Shown here piece by piece: positions 1 through 10,935 of a stretch of 54,199 nucleotides of DNA. The DNA comes from Pirellulales bacterium (lineage in GTDB: Bacteria > Planctomycetota > Planctomycetia > Pirellulales > S012-138). Numbering within the stretch: position 1 is the first letter of the stretch; each line of letters begins with the position of its first letter. A program made the position numbers and the translations under genes. The stretch is taken from positions 1 to 54,199 of the forward strand of contig JALCBR010000018.1 of NCBI GenBank assembly GCA_028066245.1, written 5' to 3'. The notes below the pieces were generated by a model, which searched no databases, had not been told where the DNA came from, and worked only from the letters and a program-made list of their open reading frames with translations.

Positions 1-99
1 GGGAAGGCATCTGATCTGCTGTATGCTTGCGCGTTGCAGTCGTTCTTTGTGTGTGACAGGACTGCGTTCTGAGGAATCACGGCTTGATGGTGTTGACGC

Positions 100-135
100 A
101 AAAAGCCTGCAGACCCGAAGGTCAGCAGGCTTTTT
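100..135 (-). terminator. rho-independent terminator of the 23S-5S rRNA transcript
   Basis: Read on the minus strand, this is a GC-rich hairpin: GCCTGC, one unpaired position, GACC, a TTCG loop, GGTC, one unpaired position, GCAGGC, then a run of five T. The loop is closed as C(UUCG)G, a known extra-stable tetraloop. It lies 9 nt past the inferred 3' end of 5S rRNA, where the rRNA transcript should end. The symmetric A-run upstream means it could also act on the plus strand. Confidence 0.9.
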
Positions 136-143
136 GAAAATAA

Positions 144-250
144 CCCGGCAACACCTACTCTCGCACTTGCAGTACTACCATCGGCTCTGGAAGCTTAACG
201 GCCGTGTTCGAAAAGGGAACGGGTGTAGCCTTCCAGATATGGTCACCGGA
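144..250 (-). rRNA. rrf: 5S ribosomal RNA
   Basis: The minus strand carries the universally recognisable 5S core, including CGAACACGGCCGTTAAGC and GATGGTAGTACTGC, and the ends pair as helix I (CCGG at the 5' side with CCGG at the 3' side). The length of about 107 nt is slightly short for 5S. Ends are placed from the pairing of helix I and may be off by a few bases. It is co-oriented with the 23S gene about 130 bp upstream in transcription, and no tRNA lies between them. A terminator follows directly. Confidence 0.93.
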
Positions 251-256
251 AAGCAT

Positions 257-280
257 GTTTCAGGCGGCGAAGCCTGAAAC
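257..280 (-). other. hairpin in the 23S-5S spacer
   Basis: A perfect 9-bp stem (GTTTCAGGC with GCCTGAAAC) and a 6-nt loop lies just upstream of the 5S 5' end. There is no T-run after it on the minus strand, so it is more likely a processing signal or spacer structure than a terminator. Confidence 0.5.
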
Positions 281-380
281 ACGCGTATTGATTGTGGTCC
301 TTGTGGCTGCGAACAGCCCAAACTCTCAAGTTTACGTTGTAAGAATCATTACTTTCCCTTTGAGAGAAAGCTTTGAATCA

Positions 381-3306
<2,926 letters not shown>

Positions 3307-3961
3307 ACATTGATTCAAAGCTCTCAACTTCAATCCTCACCGAATCCCGTCACCGGTCATCGTCAAGAACCAAAGCCTGCAGCATCTCCTCAATGGAATT
3401 GCAATTTCAACGCTGATCGCTTTCACGATCAAGTTTGAGAATTTCTTGCGCTCGCAATCGGTGAGCCCTAAGCTACTGCCAGCCAGAACCTGACTCCTCT
3501 GCAAAGAGAGTCCGGTCCAACTTCCTGGCAAAGCTCGTGGCTCAACACCACAAGTACCACAACCAAATTGCCAAAGAACAATCCACACCCACAACAGCCG
3601 AACCAATGACGAACGGCTCTCGCGAAAGTGGAAGCCCATAGAGCGAAGCTATCTCCCGAACCTTGGCTGACACCAACGCAACCGCTTAACGGGAAATGAC
3701 TTCGAGCTACGGGCTCCTCCAAGATTTCAACAAAAAAATCGTTGACGCGACTGAGAACAGAGAGAACCAAAGTCGCCGACGTCAACGAGCGAGACACGGA
3801 ATATACGCGTGTCTTGGAAATGTGTCAACAAGATGAAGATCGTTTTGCACGGATTGATTTTGTGTTAAGTCCGCACGCTTGGCTTGGTGCTCACTCCGCA
3901 CAGCGCCAAACCCAAAAGGTGCTTCAAAAAGACAATCACGCAGCCAAACGGTTCGCGAAAT
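3307..3961 (-). other. gene-free leader upstream of 23S rRNA
   Basis: About 650 bp lie between the 23S 5' end and the stop of the next minus-strand gene. I see no 16S fragment, no tRNA and no convincing ORF. The part next to 23S forms the arm of the precursor processing stem, and the far part holds a strong minus-strand promoter at 3800-3828. The rest would be a leader of roughly 490 nt. Confidence 0.6.
3800..3828 (-). promoter_or_regulatory. sigma-70-type rRNA promoter
   Basis: On the minus strand there is a perfect -35 hexamer TTGACA (3823-3828) and TATATT as -10 (3800-3805) separated by exactly 17 bp. It points toward 23S and lies between the upstream gene's stop and the rRNA. This is the best promoter match I noticed in the window, as expected for an rRNA operon driven independently of 16S. 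Confidence 0.75.
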
Positions 3962-5116
3962 TCAGCCGACTTGAGACTTGATGTCCTTACCAGTCTGTCT
4001 GACGGGATTCGTTTGCCTTTCCGGTTCCGCGCCGATGGTTCCGGAATCCCCTCCCGCTACATCTGAGCTTTCTGTCTCGGACTGCTCCACCTGCTTACTT
4101 CGGCGAAACCAGCTTCCCATCTTGCGGAACATCCGCCCGAAAAACCGCCCGCTGACCACATCCTCTGTGATAGTCTCCTTCTCGCTGGAGAAGTTCGTCC
4201 ACACCGATTGGATATACGGCCCACTTGCATCACGCAGCGTTTTAAAAAGCCCTCGCTCACGAATCTCACCCAAGGCCACCTGATAGTGATCGATGACGTG
4301 GCGGTCGAACATGTTGCCGGCAACACGAATCGAAGTCAGCGCTCCCTTCCCCACGTTGGCGACCTTGTCCAGCGCGTGCATGGTCATGGTGCCGGAAACC
4401 GTTAACAAGCTTACGTCTTCCTTGCCAGCGATGTCCTTCATCTCCAGCCACATCCGCTCAAGCTCTTTCTGCGGCAGCAACTTGCGGGGATCCATTTTGG
4501 AGACTGCCGATTTCGTCTGATTGATGGTTTCCTTCAATCCATCGACAGATAGTGGCGGAGTATCAAACACACGCGAGGTTTCGCCGGACGCCTGGGCAAC
4601 AGCTTCCAGCAATTCGTCCGCGTTAGAGATCGTGGACTTTTCGTCAATGATGCCCTGCGTTTTGAGTTCATCACTCAACTCGCGTAGATAAGCCGTTGAT
4701 CCATAAGCGACGTCAGACATCACCGCCAAAATCGTCAATGGCGAGACATGAAACGTCAGCAGGCTAGCTGTCTCCACGAAGTTGCCCACCGCCTTGCGAG
4801 CGACAAAATTATCGATCTTCTGATCGCTTTCCTCCTTCCCCTCCGACGTTTCCCGCTCAACTCCACCGACATCCTCAACCAGAAAATCCAACGTCTGCTT
4901 GACCATCACCTGGTATGTGCGTGAATTCTGAAACGCCCGTGGGACCAGCAGATCTGTCGCTTCGCGCAACGTTCCACCAGCCAGGCTGACGGTGCTGCGG
5001 ACAGTGCGCTCCGGCAGGGAAAGCGTGTAGTAGAGGAACCGTGTCACGGCACCTTCATCCGGTTTCGCGCCGACTGTGGATTCTTCAGGTAAGGAAGATT
5101 CGCTTTGTTCTGTCAC
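3962..5116 (-). CDS. unrecognised 384-residue protein
   Basis: I do not recognise this family. The start is GTG at 5116, supported by GAGG about 6 nt upstream; no early ATG exists. The N-terminus is acidic and hydrophilic. The middle (about residues 108-145) is the most hydrophobic part but is too polar for a confident membrane helix. Residues 210-300 look helical and amphipathic, and the C-terminus has a basic aromatic stretch (RMFRKMGSWFRRS) followed by a low-complexity charged tail. There is no signal peptide and no catalytic motif that I can see. It follows trkH on the same strand after 150 bp and is the last gene before the rRNA promoter, so it may be cotranscribed with the potassium genes, but nothing ties it to them functionally. 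Confidence 0.75.
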   Translation of the reverse strand: MTEQSESSLPEESTVGAKPDEGAVTRFLYYTLSLPERTVRSTVSLAGGTLREATDLLVPRAFQNSRTYQVMVKQTLDFLVEDVGGVERETSEGKEESDQKIDNFVARKAVGNFVETASLLTFHVSPLTILAVMSDVAYGSTAYLRELSDELKTQGIIDEKSTISNADELLEAVAQASGETSRVFDTPPLSVDGLKETINQTKSAVSKMDPRKLLPQKELERMWLEMKDIAGKEDVSLLTVSGTMTMHALDKVANVGKGALTSIRVAGNMFDRHVIDHYQVALGEIRERGLFKTLRDASGPYIQSVWTNFSSEKETITEDVVSGRFFGRMFRKMGSWFRRSKQVEQSETESSDVAGGDSGTIGAEPERQTNPVRQTGKDIKSQVG

Positions 5117-5265
5117 GTGCTGCCTCGCTGCCGATGCGGTTCTTTGCTCGGCATTCTATTCGATTTCCAGCCGTGTGGATTGGTCATTTTCCGTGGGGAA
5201 AAATGACATTGGCGGCGAGATATATGCTCTACACGCTCCACACCAGACAAGCAGCGAATTCGTCG

Positions 5266-6870
5266 CTATCGGCTGCGCCAGAATCGAGGCAACACGAGAA
5301 CGATGATGGGAAAGAACTCCAGTCTGCCCAGCATCATCAGTGGCGTGAACAAAAACAGCTTGGTCCACCACGTAAACCTGGAGTAATTCTGCGTGGCACC
5401 GATCGCCCCCAATCCCGGCCCAATGTTGTTGAGCGTGGCAGCAATCGCCGAAGCACTGTCAATCAATTTGTTGTCCAAGCTGATTTGCTCCGCCGATGGC
5501 CCCTCAACTGGCGAAGATAGGCCCTCCGCCGGCAACAGCACCTGCCAGGTGTCATCCGGTTCAAAAGCGATCATGATCAGCCAGCACGTGACCATCAGAA
5601 AGAGCGCAATGGCGAAGTACACGAGAATGTTCTTCCGCAGATCGGGATCGTCTACCGGGTGTCCTCCCACGCGGAGCGGCCGCACCACGCTGGGATGATA
5701 AGACTGCTCCAACTCCAGTCGCAGAATCTTGAAGAACAACACATGGCGGATGACTTTGAGTCCTCCACCGGTGCTGCCGGCGCACCCGCCGATAAACATC
5801 AACAAGAACAACAACCCACGGCCAAAATTGTTCCAACCATCAAAATCATGCGTGCCGTAGCCGGTGGTGGTGACGATGGCAACCACTTGAAAGCTGCCAT
5901 AGCGAAAGGCTTCCCACCACTGTGAGAAATCTCCGTGATAGAGCCCAAAACCCATCACCAGCAAGGTGGCCAAGGCAATGATTCCCAGGTAGCTCCGCCA
6001 TTCGACATCGAACCACAACAGCCGAAACTTGCGCAACACAAGAAAGAACAACAGCGTGAAGTTGGTTCCCGCCAGCAACATGAACAGCATGACGGTCATT
6101 TCAATCCACTCTGCCTTGTATTCCTCTGGATGCAGGGCGAAGTAACCCAGGCTTTCGTTGTGCGTGCTGAACCCACCGGTGGCCATTGTTCCGAAAGCGT
6201 GGCACAACGCGTCAAATAGATCCAAACCCAAAAAAATCAACGCGAGAGCCAGAATGACGTTCAAGACCACATAGATGGCTGCGAAACGCCAAGCGGTTTG
6301 CTGCATGCGCGCAGTCGAGCCTTCTTTGGTAGGCCCCGGCATTTCCGCCCTCATCAGCGCTTTACCGGCGGAACCATGCCCAAGAATCGCCACGAACAAA
6401 ACGATGATCCCCAGGCCACCCAAAAAGTGCGTGCTGGACCTCCAAAAGAGGATGCACTTGTCAACCTTCTCCAAGTCCGTGATCACGGTAGCGCCCGTGG
6501 TGGAGAAACCGGACTGCGATTCAAACATCGCGTCGGCGAATGTCATCGCCAATCCATCTTCACGGGGCGTCTCGTTGAACAGGAAGGGCAAGCCGCCCAA
6601 GAATGTCACCATCACCCAGCTCAAGCCCACCACGGCCATGGCTTCTTTGCGGTACATTGGCAGCTTGTCATGATTCCTGCCGAGGAATCGCAAGAGATAC
6701 CAAACCGCAAAGCAAATCCCCGCAGAGTAGAGCAAGCTTAGGAAGCCGCTCTGTTCGAATTCTCTCGCCGGACCAAGCGATGGGGATGCCCAAGGCAGGC
6801 TGAAGAGCATGAATCCGCCCGTTAACAGGGCCACAAATGAAAGCGAGCGAAGCACTAACCCGTAGTTCAT
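5266..6870 (-). CDS. trkH: Trk-type potassium uptake protein, membrane subunit TrkH
   Basis: This is a polytopic inner-membrane protein of 534 residues and matches the TrkH/KtrB family, the K+-translocating subunit of the Trk system. Hydrophobic helices run along the whole length, with the family's filter-type turns visible as STTGATV (about 129-135), TMATGGFSTHN (about 230-240), TTTGYG (about 340-345) and, near the C-terminus, NNIGPGLG (about 490). The first is GFSTTGA, a typical TrkH selectivity-filter signature. Start ATG at 6870. The trkA gene lies 103 bp upstream on the same strand, so the two subunits are probably cotranscribed. The length is near the usual 480-550. Confidence 0.93.
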   Translation of the reverse strand: MNYGLVLRSLSFVALLTGGFMLFSLPWASPSLGPAREFEQSGFLSLLYSAGICFAVWYLLRFLGRNHDKLPMYRKEAMAVVGLSWVMVTFLGGLPFLFNETPREDGLAMTFADAMFESQSGFSTTGATVITDLEKVDKCILFWRSSTHFLGGLGIIVLFVAILGHGSAGKALMRAEMPGPTKEGSTARMQQTAWRFAAIYVVLNVILALALIFLGLDLFDALCHAFGTMATGGFSTHNESLGYFALHPEEYKAEWIEMTVMLFMLLAGTNFTLLFFLVLRKFRLLWFDVEWRSYLGIIALATLLVMGFGLYHGDFSQWWEAFRYGSFQVVAIVTTTGYGTHDFDGWNNFGRGLLFLLMFIGGCAGSTGGGLKVIRHVLFFKILRLELEQSYHPSVVRPLRVGGHPVDDPDLRKNILVYFAIALFLMVTCWLIMIAFEPDDTWQVLLPAEGLSSPVEGPSAEQISLDNKLIDSASAIAATLNNIGPGLGAIGATQNYSRFTWWTKLFLFTPLMMLGRLEFFPIIVLVLPRFWRSR

Positions 6871-6973
6871 GATTCATCCTGCATGACCACCATTGTCCGC
6901 GAATGCGCACCTGGCGAGCGGTCGTACCTATCTCCAAGCCCTTTGGTCTAATATCGCGAAAAATTTCGCTGGG

Positions 6974-8320
6974 TTAGCCGCCGTTTCTGCTGAAAACACG
7001 GACGGTGCCATCCATCGCGCTGTCAGCGACCATGGCGATGACGATGTCGCCCTGCGAAAGCCGGTCATCAGCGCCGGGCACACGGACAAACTCCTGATTC
7101 ACCACGGCGACAATCAGACTTTCTTGCGGTAGAGGGAGCTTGGCCAGGACATGTTCGGTCGCGGGTACATCCTCATCGACCTCGATCTCCAGCACGTTAA
7201 TCCCGCCACCGCCCATGGACCAGCGCGAGACGACTGGACCCTTGTTGAGAAATCCCAAAACTTGCCTAGCCATCACCGCGCGGGGGCTGACCACATGATC
7301 AATGCCGAGTTTGCCGACAACGTTTCCGTAATCAGGCCGACCTACGATCGCCATGATTGTCTTGGCGCCGACTTCCCGGGCTTCAACGCCAGCCATGATG
7401 TTGTCTTCGTCATCACCGGTGCAGGCGACGAATACATCGGCACTTCCCACGCGCTCTTCCTCCAGAACGTTGCGGCGCGTCGCATCGCAATGCACGACAG
7501 TTGTCTGCCTGAGTCGCTTGGAGAGAAAGTCGCAGCGATCAAGGTTGGCTTCCATCACCACCACATGGAAACGCCGGCTTTCGAGCGCGCGGGCAAGGTG
7601 AAAGCCGGTCTCGCCGCCACCGGCGATGACGACGCCTTGCTTGGGTGGGGTATCCCGTTGAAACCAATCACGGACCTTTTCCAATTCATCCTGCTGACCA
7701 ACCAAGGTGATCCGGTCGGAAATCTGTAGCCGCATCTCCGCGTTGGCCAAGGTTGTCACACCGTCCCGGTTCACCGATGCAACGCGAACCCCCTTGGGGA
7801 GCTTGAGTTCTCGCAGCGTTGTATCCACGGCAACCGTCTTGGCGGCGACGACGATCTCCTGAACTTCTAACTCGCCGCGGGCGAATTGCTCCACAGTCAC
7901 CGAACCTGGATGGCGAATGCCGTGCGCCAGTTCCATCGCGGAAAGATGCTCCAGGCTGAGCATCCGGTCTATGTCGAAATGACGCTGGTAGTCGAACGTG
8001 CTCAAGTCACGAAACACGCTGGAATAAACACGGGCGATGGTCCGCCTGGCACCCATCGATTTGCTGATGCTGGCGCCCACCATGTTGGTTTCGTCATCAC
8101 CCGTCAGCGCCAGGCACAAGTCAGCGTTCATCACGTCGGCCTGAAATAGCACGCTTGATTCCGAAGCAGAACCGGTGATGCCTCTGACGTCCAGCCGTTC
8201 ATTGAGGCGGCGAATGTTCTCCGGGTTAACATCAACCACGGTCACGTTGTGCCGGTTTCGGCACAAGAGGTCTGCGGTTGAAGTCCCGACCGTTCCCGCA
8301 CCGAGTATGACGATGTTCAT
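6974..8320 (-). CDS. trkA: Trk system potassium uptake regulator TrkA
   Basis: This is the cytoplasmic nucleotide-binding partner of TrkH, which gates K+ uptake in response to NAD(H)/ATP. The protein has the E. coli-like duplicated layout: a Rossmann RCK-N domain starting at the very N-terminus (MNIVILGAGTVG), an RCK-C domain, then a second Rossmann domain (GVVIAGGGETGFHLA, around residue 230) and a second RCK-C domain. I place the start at ATG 8320, 39 codons inside the longest frame, because the nucleotide-binding fold begins there and the upstream residues look noncoding. The length is 448 residues. It is followed by trkH in the same direction. Confidence 0.93.
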   Translation of the reverse strand: MNIVILGAGTVGTSTADLLCRNRHNVTVVDVNPENIRRLNERLDVRGITGSASESSVLFQADVMNADLCLALTGDDETNMVGASISKSMGARRTIARVYSSVFRDLSTFDYQRHFDIDRMLSLEHLSAMELAHGIRHPGSVTVEQFARGELEVQEIVVAAKTVAVDTTLRELKLPKGVRVASVNRDGVTTLANAEMRLQISDRITLVGQQDELEKVRDWFQRDTPPKQGVVIAGGGETGFHLARALESRRFHVVVMEANLDRCDFLSKRLRQTTVVHCDATRRNVLEEERVGSADVFVACTGDDEDNIMAGVEAREVGAKTIMAIVGRPDYGNVVGKLGIDHVVSPRAVMARQVLGFLNKGPVVSRWSMGGGGINVLEIEVDEDVPATEHVLAKLPLPQESLIVAVVNQEFVRVPGADDRLSQGDIVIAMVADSAMDGTVRVFSRNGG

Positions 8321-8499
8321 GACTTGTGAAATGAGAGCGACAGTTGTCAGAGCTTCGCAACTTCCGCCACGTTGGACGAGTTCTTGATTGCTACAAGCCG
8401 GCCAAACCGTTTGACGGTTCTGGGCCGTCCGCGTCAACGTAAAGGGGGCGATTGTAGAACAACGGCATGCCGACGGGAATGCTCAGGGATTTTTGCTCG

Positions 8500-10557
8500 C
8501 TAGTCGCGATCCTTGAACATCGTATCGATCTCCGCCACCCCCTGCTCGACATAGTATGCAATCAAGGATTCTCGCAGTTGACGGTCATTCACCTGACCAG
8601 CCGCATAGTTTCGCGCCAGCGCCTGATGTGGGCGGCGACTTGACTCGATGGATTCGATTTCAGCCTGAGGGACACCCCGTTGACGCAACACTTGTGCGGA
8701 TGGAGCAAGGATCGCATAAAACGCGTTCATGTAGGCCGCGCTAGCACCGTATGCCGCATCATCCAGCGCCTCCACCACGGCTGCTGTCTTGGCCGCGGCT
8801 TGCAAATCCATATCTGGATTGACATCGCCAAGTTGGGCAAGCAGCCGGGCCAGCGCTGGGTTCGTGGTCGCAGCTCCCGCCAACGAGGTGCGTAGATTCT
8901 GAAACATGTTTGGCTTTGGGGAGAGCACTTTCGTACGCAAAGAAGACGCAAAGTGATCGTAAATCGCTTCTTCAATCTCCCGCGCCGGCTCGTACATCGG
9001 AGCACGGCGACCGGCGACAGTCAACGCGGGCGAGAACAACGAACCCGTCGGCGAGATAAAGTTATCGCCAAAGGAAAGTCCAATCCGAGCCAGGTTCTCC
9101 GCTGTTTTGCCGGGTGCCATCGTCTCGGGAATCGGAAAATACTCGTCACGGTTGTTGGCCGTTTCTTGGGCCGCCAGCAGCAGCAAACCCGCGCAATACG
9201 TCTCGATCTTCTGCCCGGCCTTCGGCTGGCCTTTCAGGGCAACCACACCCGATGTACGAAATTTGAGATCGAACACCGATTCGTTCCCGATAATCTCTCT
9301 GGCGACATCGGCGGCGGCCCGAGCCGCGTTCGGGTCGCTGGGCCGCACAAACAAATAATGCCGGGTCCGCTTGATAAAGCTTTCCACGTTTGTTGCTGGA
9401 ATGTGTGTTCCGCGTTCCGGTAAATCGACTAGCACGAATCGTCGCCGACCATCGGTCCCGGTCTCGGTTGTCACGATGCCTACATGCGTGAATAATCCTG
9501 GCGCGAGGTCCGTGAACAAGTTGTAGGGGGAAGGATTTCTCATCAGCAACCAATCGCCCGCCTGCACACGGAATCCACCCAACGGAAACTCGTCTCCGGC
9601 AACGCCCTTGGTCAACCGTTCATCCAGCCACTGGATCAACTCGTTGCGGAGAGCAAGTTTCTCATCGGCGAGTTGTGAACCATTGATGCGGCTCAACAGC
9701 GCTTGCAGTTCCGCAGCGGCAATCTCCGGTTGCGTTCCGGCCGCGTCACCGGGTCGAGGATCCTGTGGAAGCCCCAGTGTTCGAATGGCGGCGGCGGCCT
9801 CAACCATCAAGGCTGGCGATTGCCCTGGCACCCGAACGAATTGAGCCAGAATCTGCAGCGTTCCCAGGTGGCCTGACTTCGCGGCGATCTCGATCAAACG
9901 CGACTTTGTCTTGGCGTCGGCCGGCTTGGCTCCGTTGGGAGAGTTCGGCGGAGGGTCCAGGAGGGCCAAAACCATGACCTCCGCGCCAATCGGATCCAGG
10001 GTTTCATCGACCGCGTCAATCAACTGACCCCTCAGCTCTGGATAAGCCGCGACGCGGTAGGCTGACTCGTATGTTCCCGCTTCGACGTGAAAACTCAGCC
10101 GTCCCGCCAAATCAAAGACGCCATTGGTGATCTCCAGGAATGCAAGCAATTTCTCACGGCGCTGGGGACCGCCTGGTTGGTCGATAAACTGCGTGCGGAC
10201 TGCCAACGTCCGGTCTGCTAAAGCGGCGACGGCCTTGCTAGCCTGCATGAGCCGCCGAGCATATCCCACCGAGTCAGCCGGGCTAACCTGGTCGTGAATC
10301 TCTGCCACGGCGGCGGCGTGGAGATCAATCGCTCTGGCGGCTTCCGCGCATTGGATCGCCTGCTGGGAACTGCAATCATTTGCGGTTGCCGGCAGACGTT
10401 GCTTGTACGCTTCAATCCAGCGTTCAAGGTCGTCATTGACCGCTGGCGGAGGCAATGCTTGACCGCCTCGCTGGTTGGAACGCTGAGCTGCGGCCGCCCC
10501 TTCGATAGCACCACAGATCAACAAGAACAGGGATAACAAAGCAACTCGTTGAACCAT
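8500..10557 (-). CDS. secreted protein with YiiX-like permuted papain fold domain
   Basis: The start at ATG 10557 gives an N-terminal signal peptide (VQRVALLSLFLLICGAIEG, cleavage near AAA-AQ); an ATG 15 codons upstream is possible. Residues of about 30-320 are helical with no family I recognise. From about residue 335 there is a permuted NlpC/P60 papain-like domain of the YiiX/YaeF type (C92): GDWLL, the histidine of FTHVGIV (about 358) and the cysteine of TYCAGLLL (about 455), in the permuted His-before-Cys order. Such enzymes are thought to be amidases or acylhydrolases acting on lipids or peptide bonds; the substrate here is unknown. The C-terminal 150 residues are helical. At 685 residues it is much longer than a bare YiiX (about 200). 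It stands alone, divergent from the lplT-aas gene. Confidence 0.8.
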   Translation of the reverse strand: MVQRVALLSLFLLICGAIEGAAAAQRSNQRGGQALPPPAVNDDLERWIEAYKQRLPATANDCSSQQAIQCAEAARAIDLHAAAVAEIHDQVSPADSVGYARRLMQASKAVAALADRTLAVRTQFIDQPGGPQRREKLLAFLEITNGVFDLAGRLSFHVEAGTYESAYRVAAYPELRGQLIDAVDETLDPIGAEVMVLALLDPPPNSPNGAKPADAKTKSRLIEIAAKSGHLGTLQILAQFVRVPGQSPALMVEAAAAIRTLGLPQDPRPGDAAGTQPEIAAAELQALLSRINGSQLADEKLALRNELIQWLDERLTKGVAGDEFPLGGFRVQAGDWLLMRNPSPYNLFTDLAPGLFTHVGIVTTETGTDGRRRFVLVDLPERGTHIPATNVESFIKRTRHYLFVRPSDPNAARAAADVAREIIGNESVFDLKFRTSGVVALKGQPKAGQKIETYCAGLLLLAAQETANNRDEYFPIPETMAPGKTAENLARIGLSFGDNFISPTGSLFSPALTVAGRRAPMYEPAREIEEAIYDHFASSLRTKVLSPKPNMFQNLRTSLAGAATTNPALARLLAQLGDVNPDMDLQAAAKTAAVVEALDDAAYGASAAYMNAFYAILAPSAQVLRQRGVPQAEIESIESSRRPHQALARNYAAGQVNDRQLRESLIAYYVEQGVAEIDTMFKDRD

Positions 10558-10935
10558 GGCGACGATCAAGACTCGTGAATGGCGGACAAGAAGGCAGTTC
10601 ATGACAGTTGGATGGGGGCATGTTTGGTGCAGCCGTCCATGCAGGGATTCCGCCAGTCATCCAGATCGCGGGTGATTTGATTGTGCGGAAGGGACTAGGG
10701 TGACCTGTCCGTTCCGGAAAGCAACAACGTCTCGTATAACTTCTCGGCCGTCCATGGGCCAGCAATCCGCTGCTTTTTGGCTCGCAGGCAACGGTTGGAG
10801 CCACGGCGGTCGTACGTTCCGACCGACCCTCCGAATACCGATGGGCGTAGCCGTCAATTCACGCAACACGATTATAATCCGTCTGACCAAACGCCTAGAC
10901 TCGTATTGCGACCTCCGCCCCTTAACAAGCCTGCG
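10558..10935. other. divergent intergenic region, 378 bp
   Basis: This lies between two divergently transcribed genes and must contain both promoters. I see no RNA gene, strong hairpin or convincing -10/-35 pair. The plus-strand frame is open from 10777, but residues before the chosen start at 10936 look noncoding. Confidence 0.5.
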
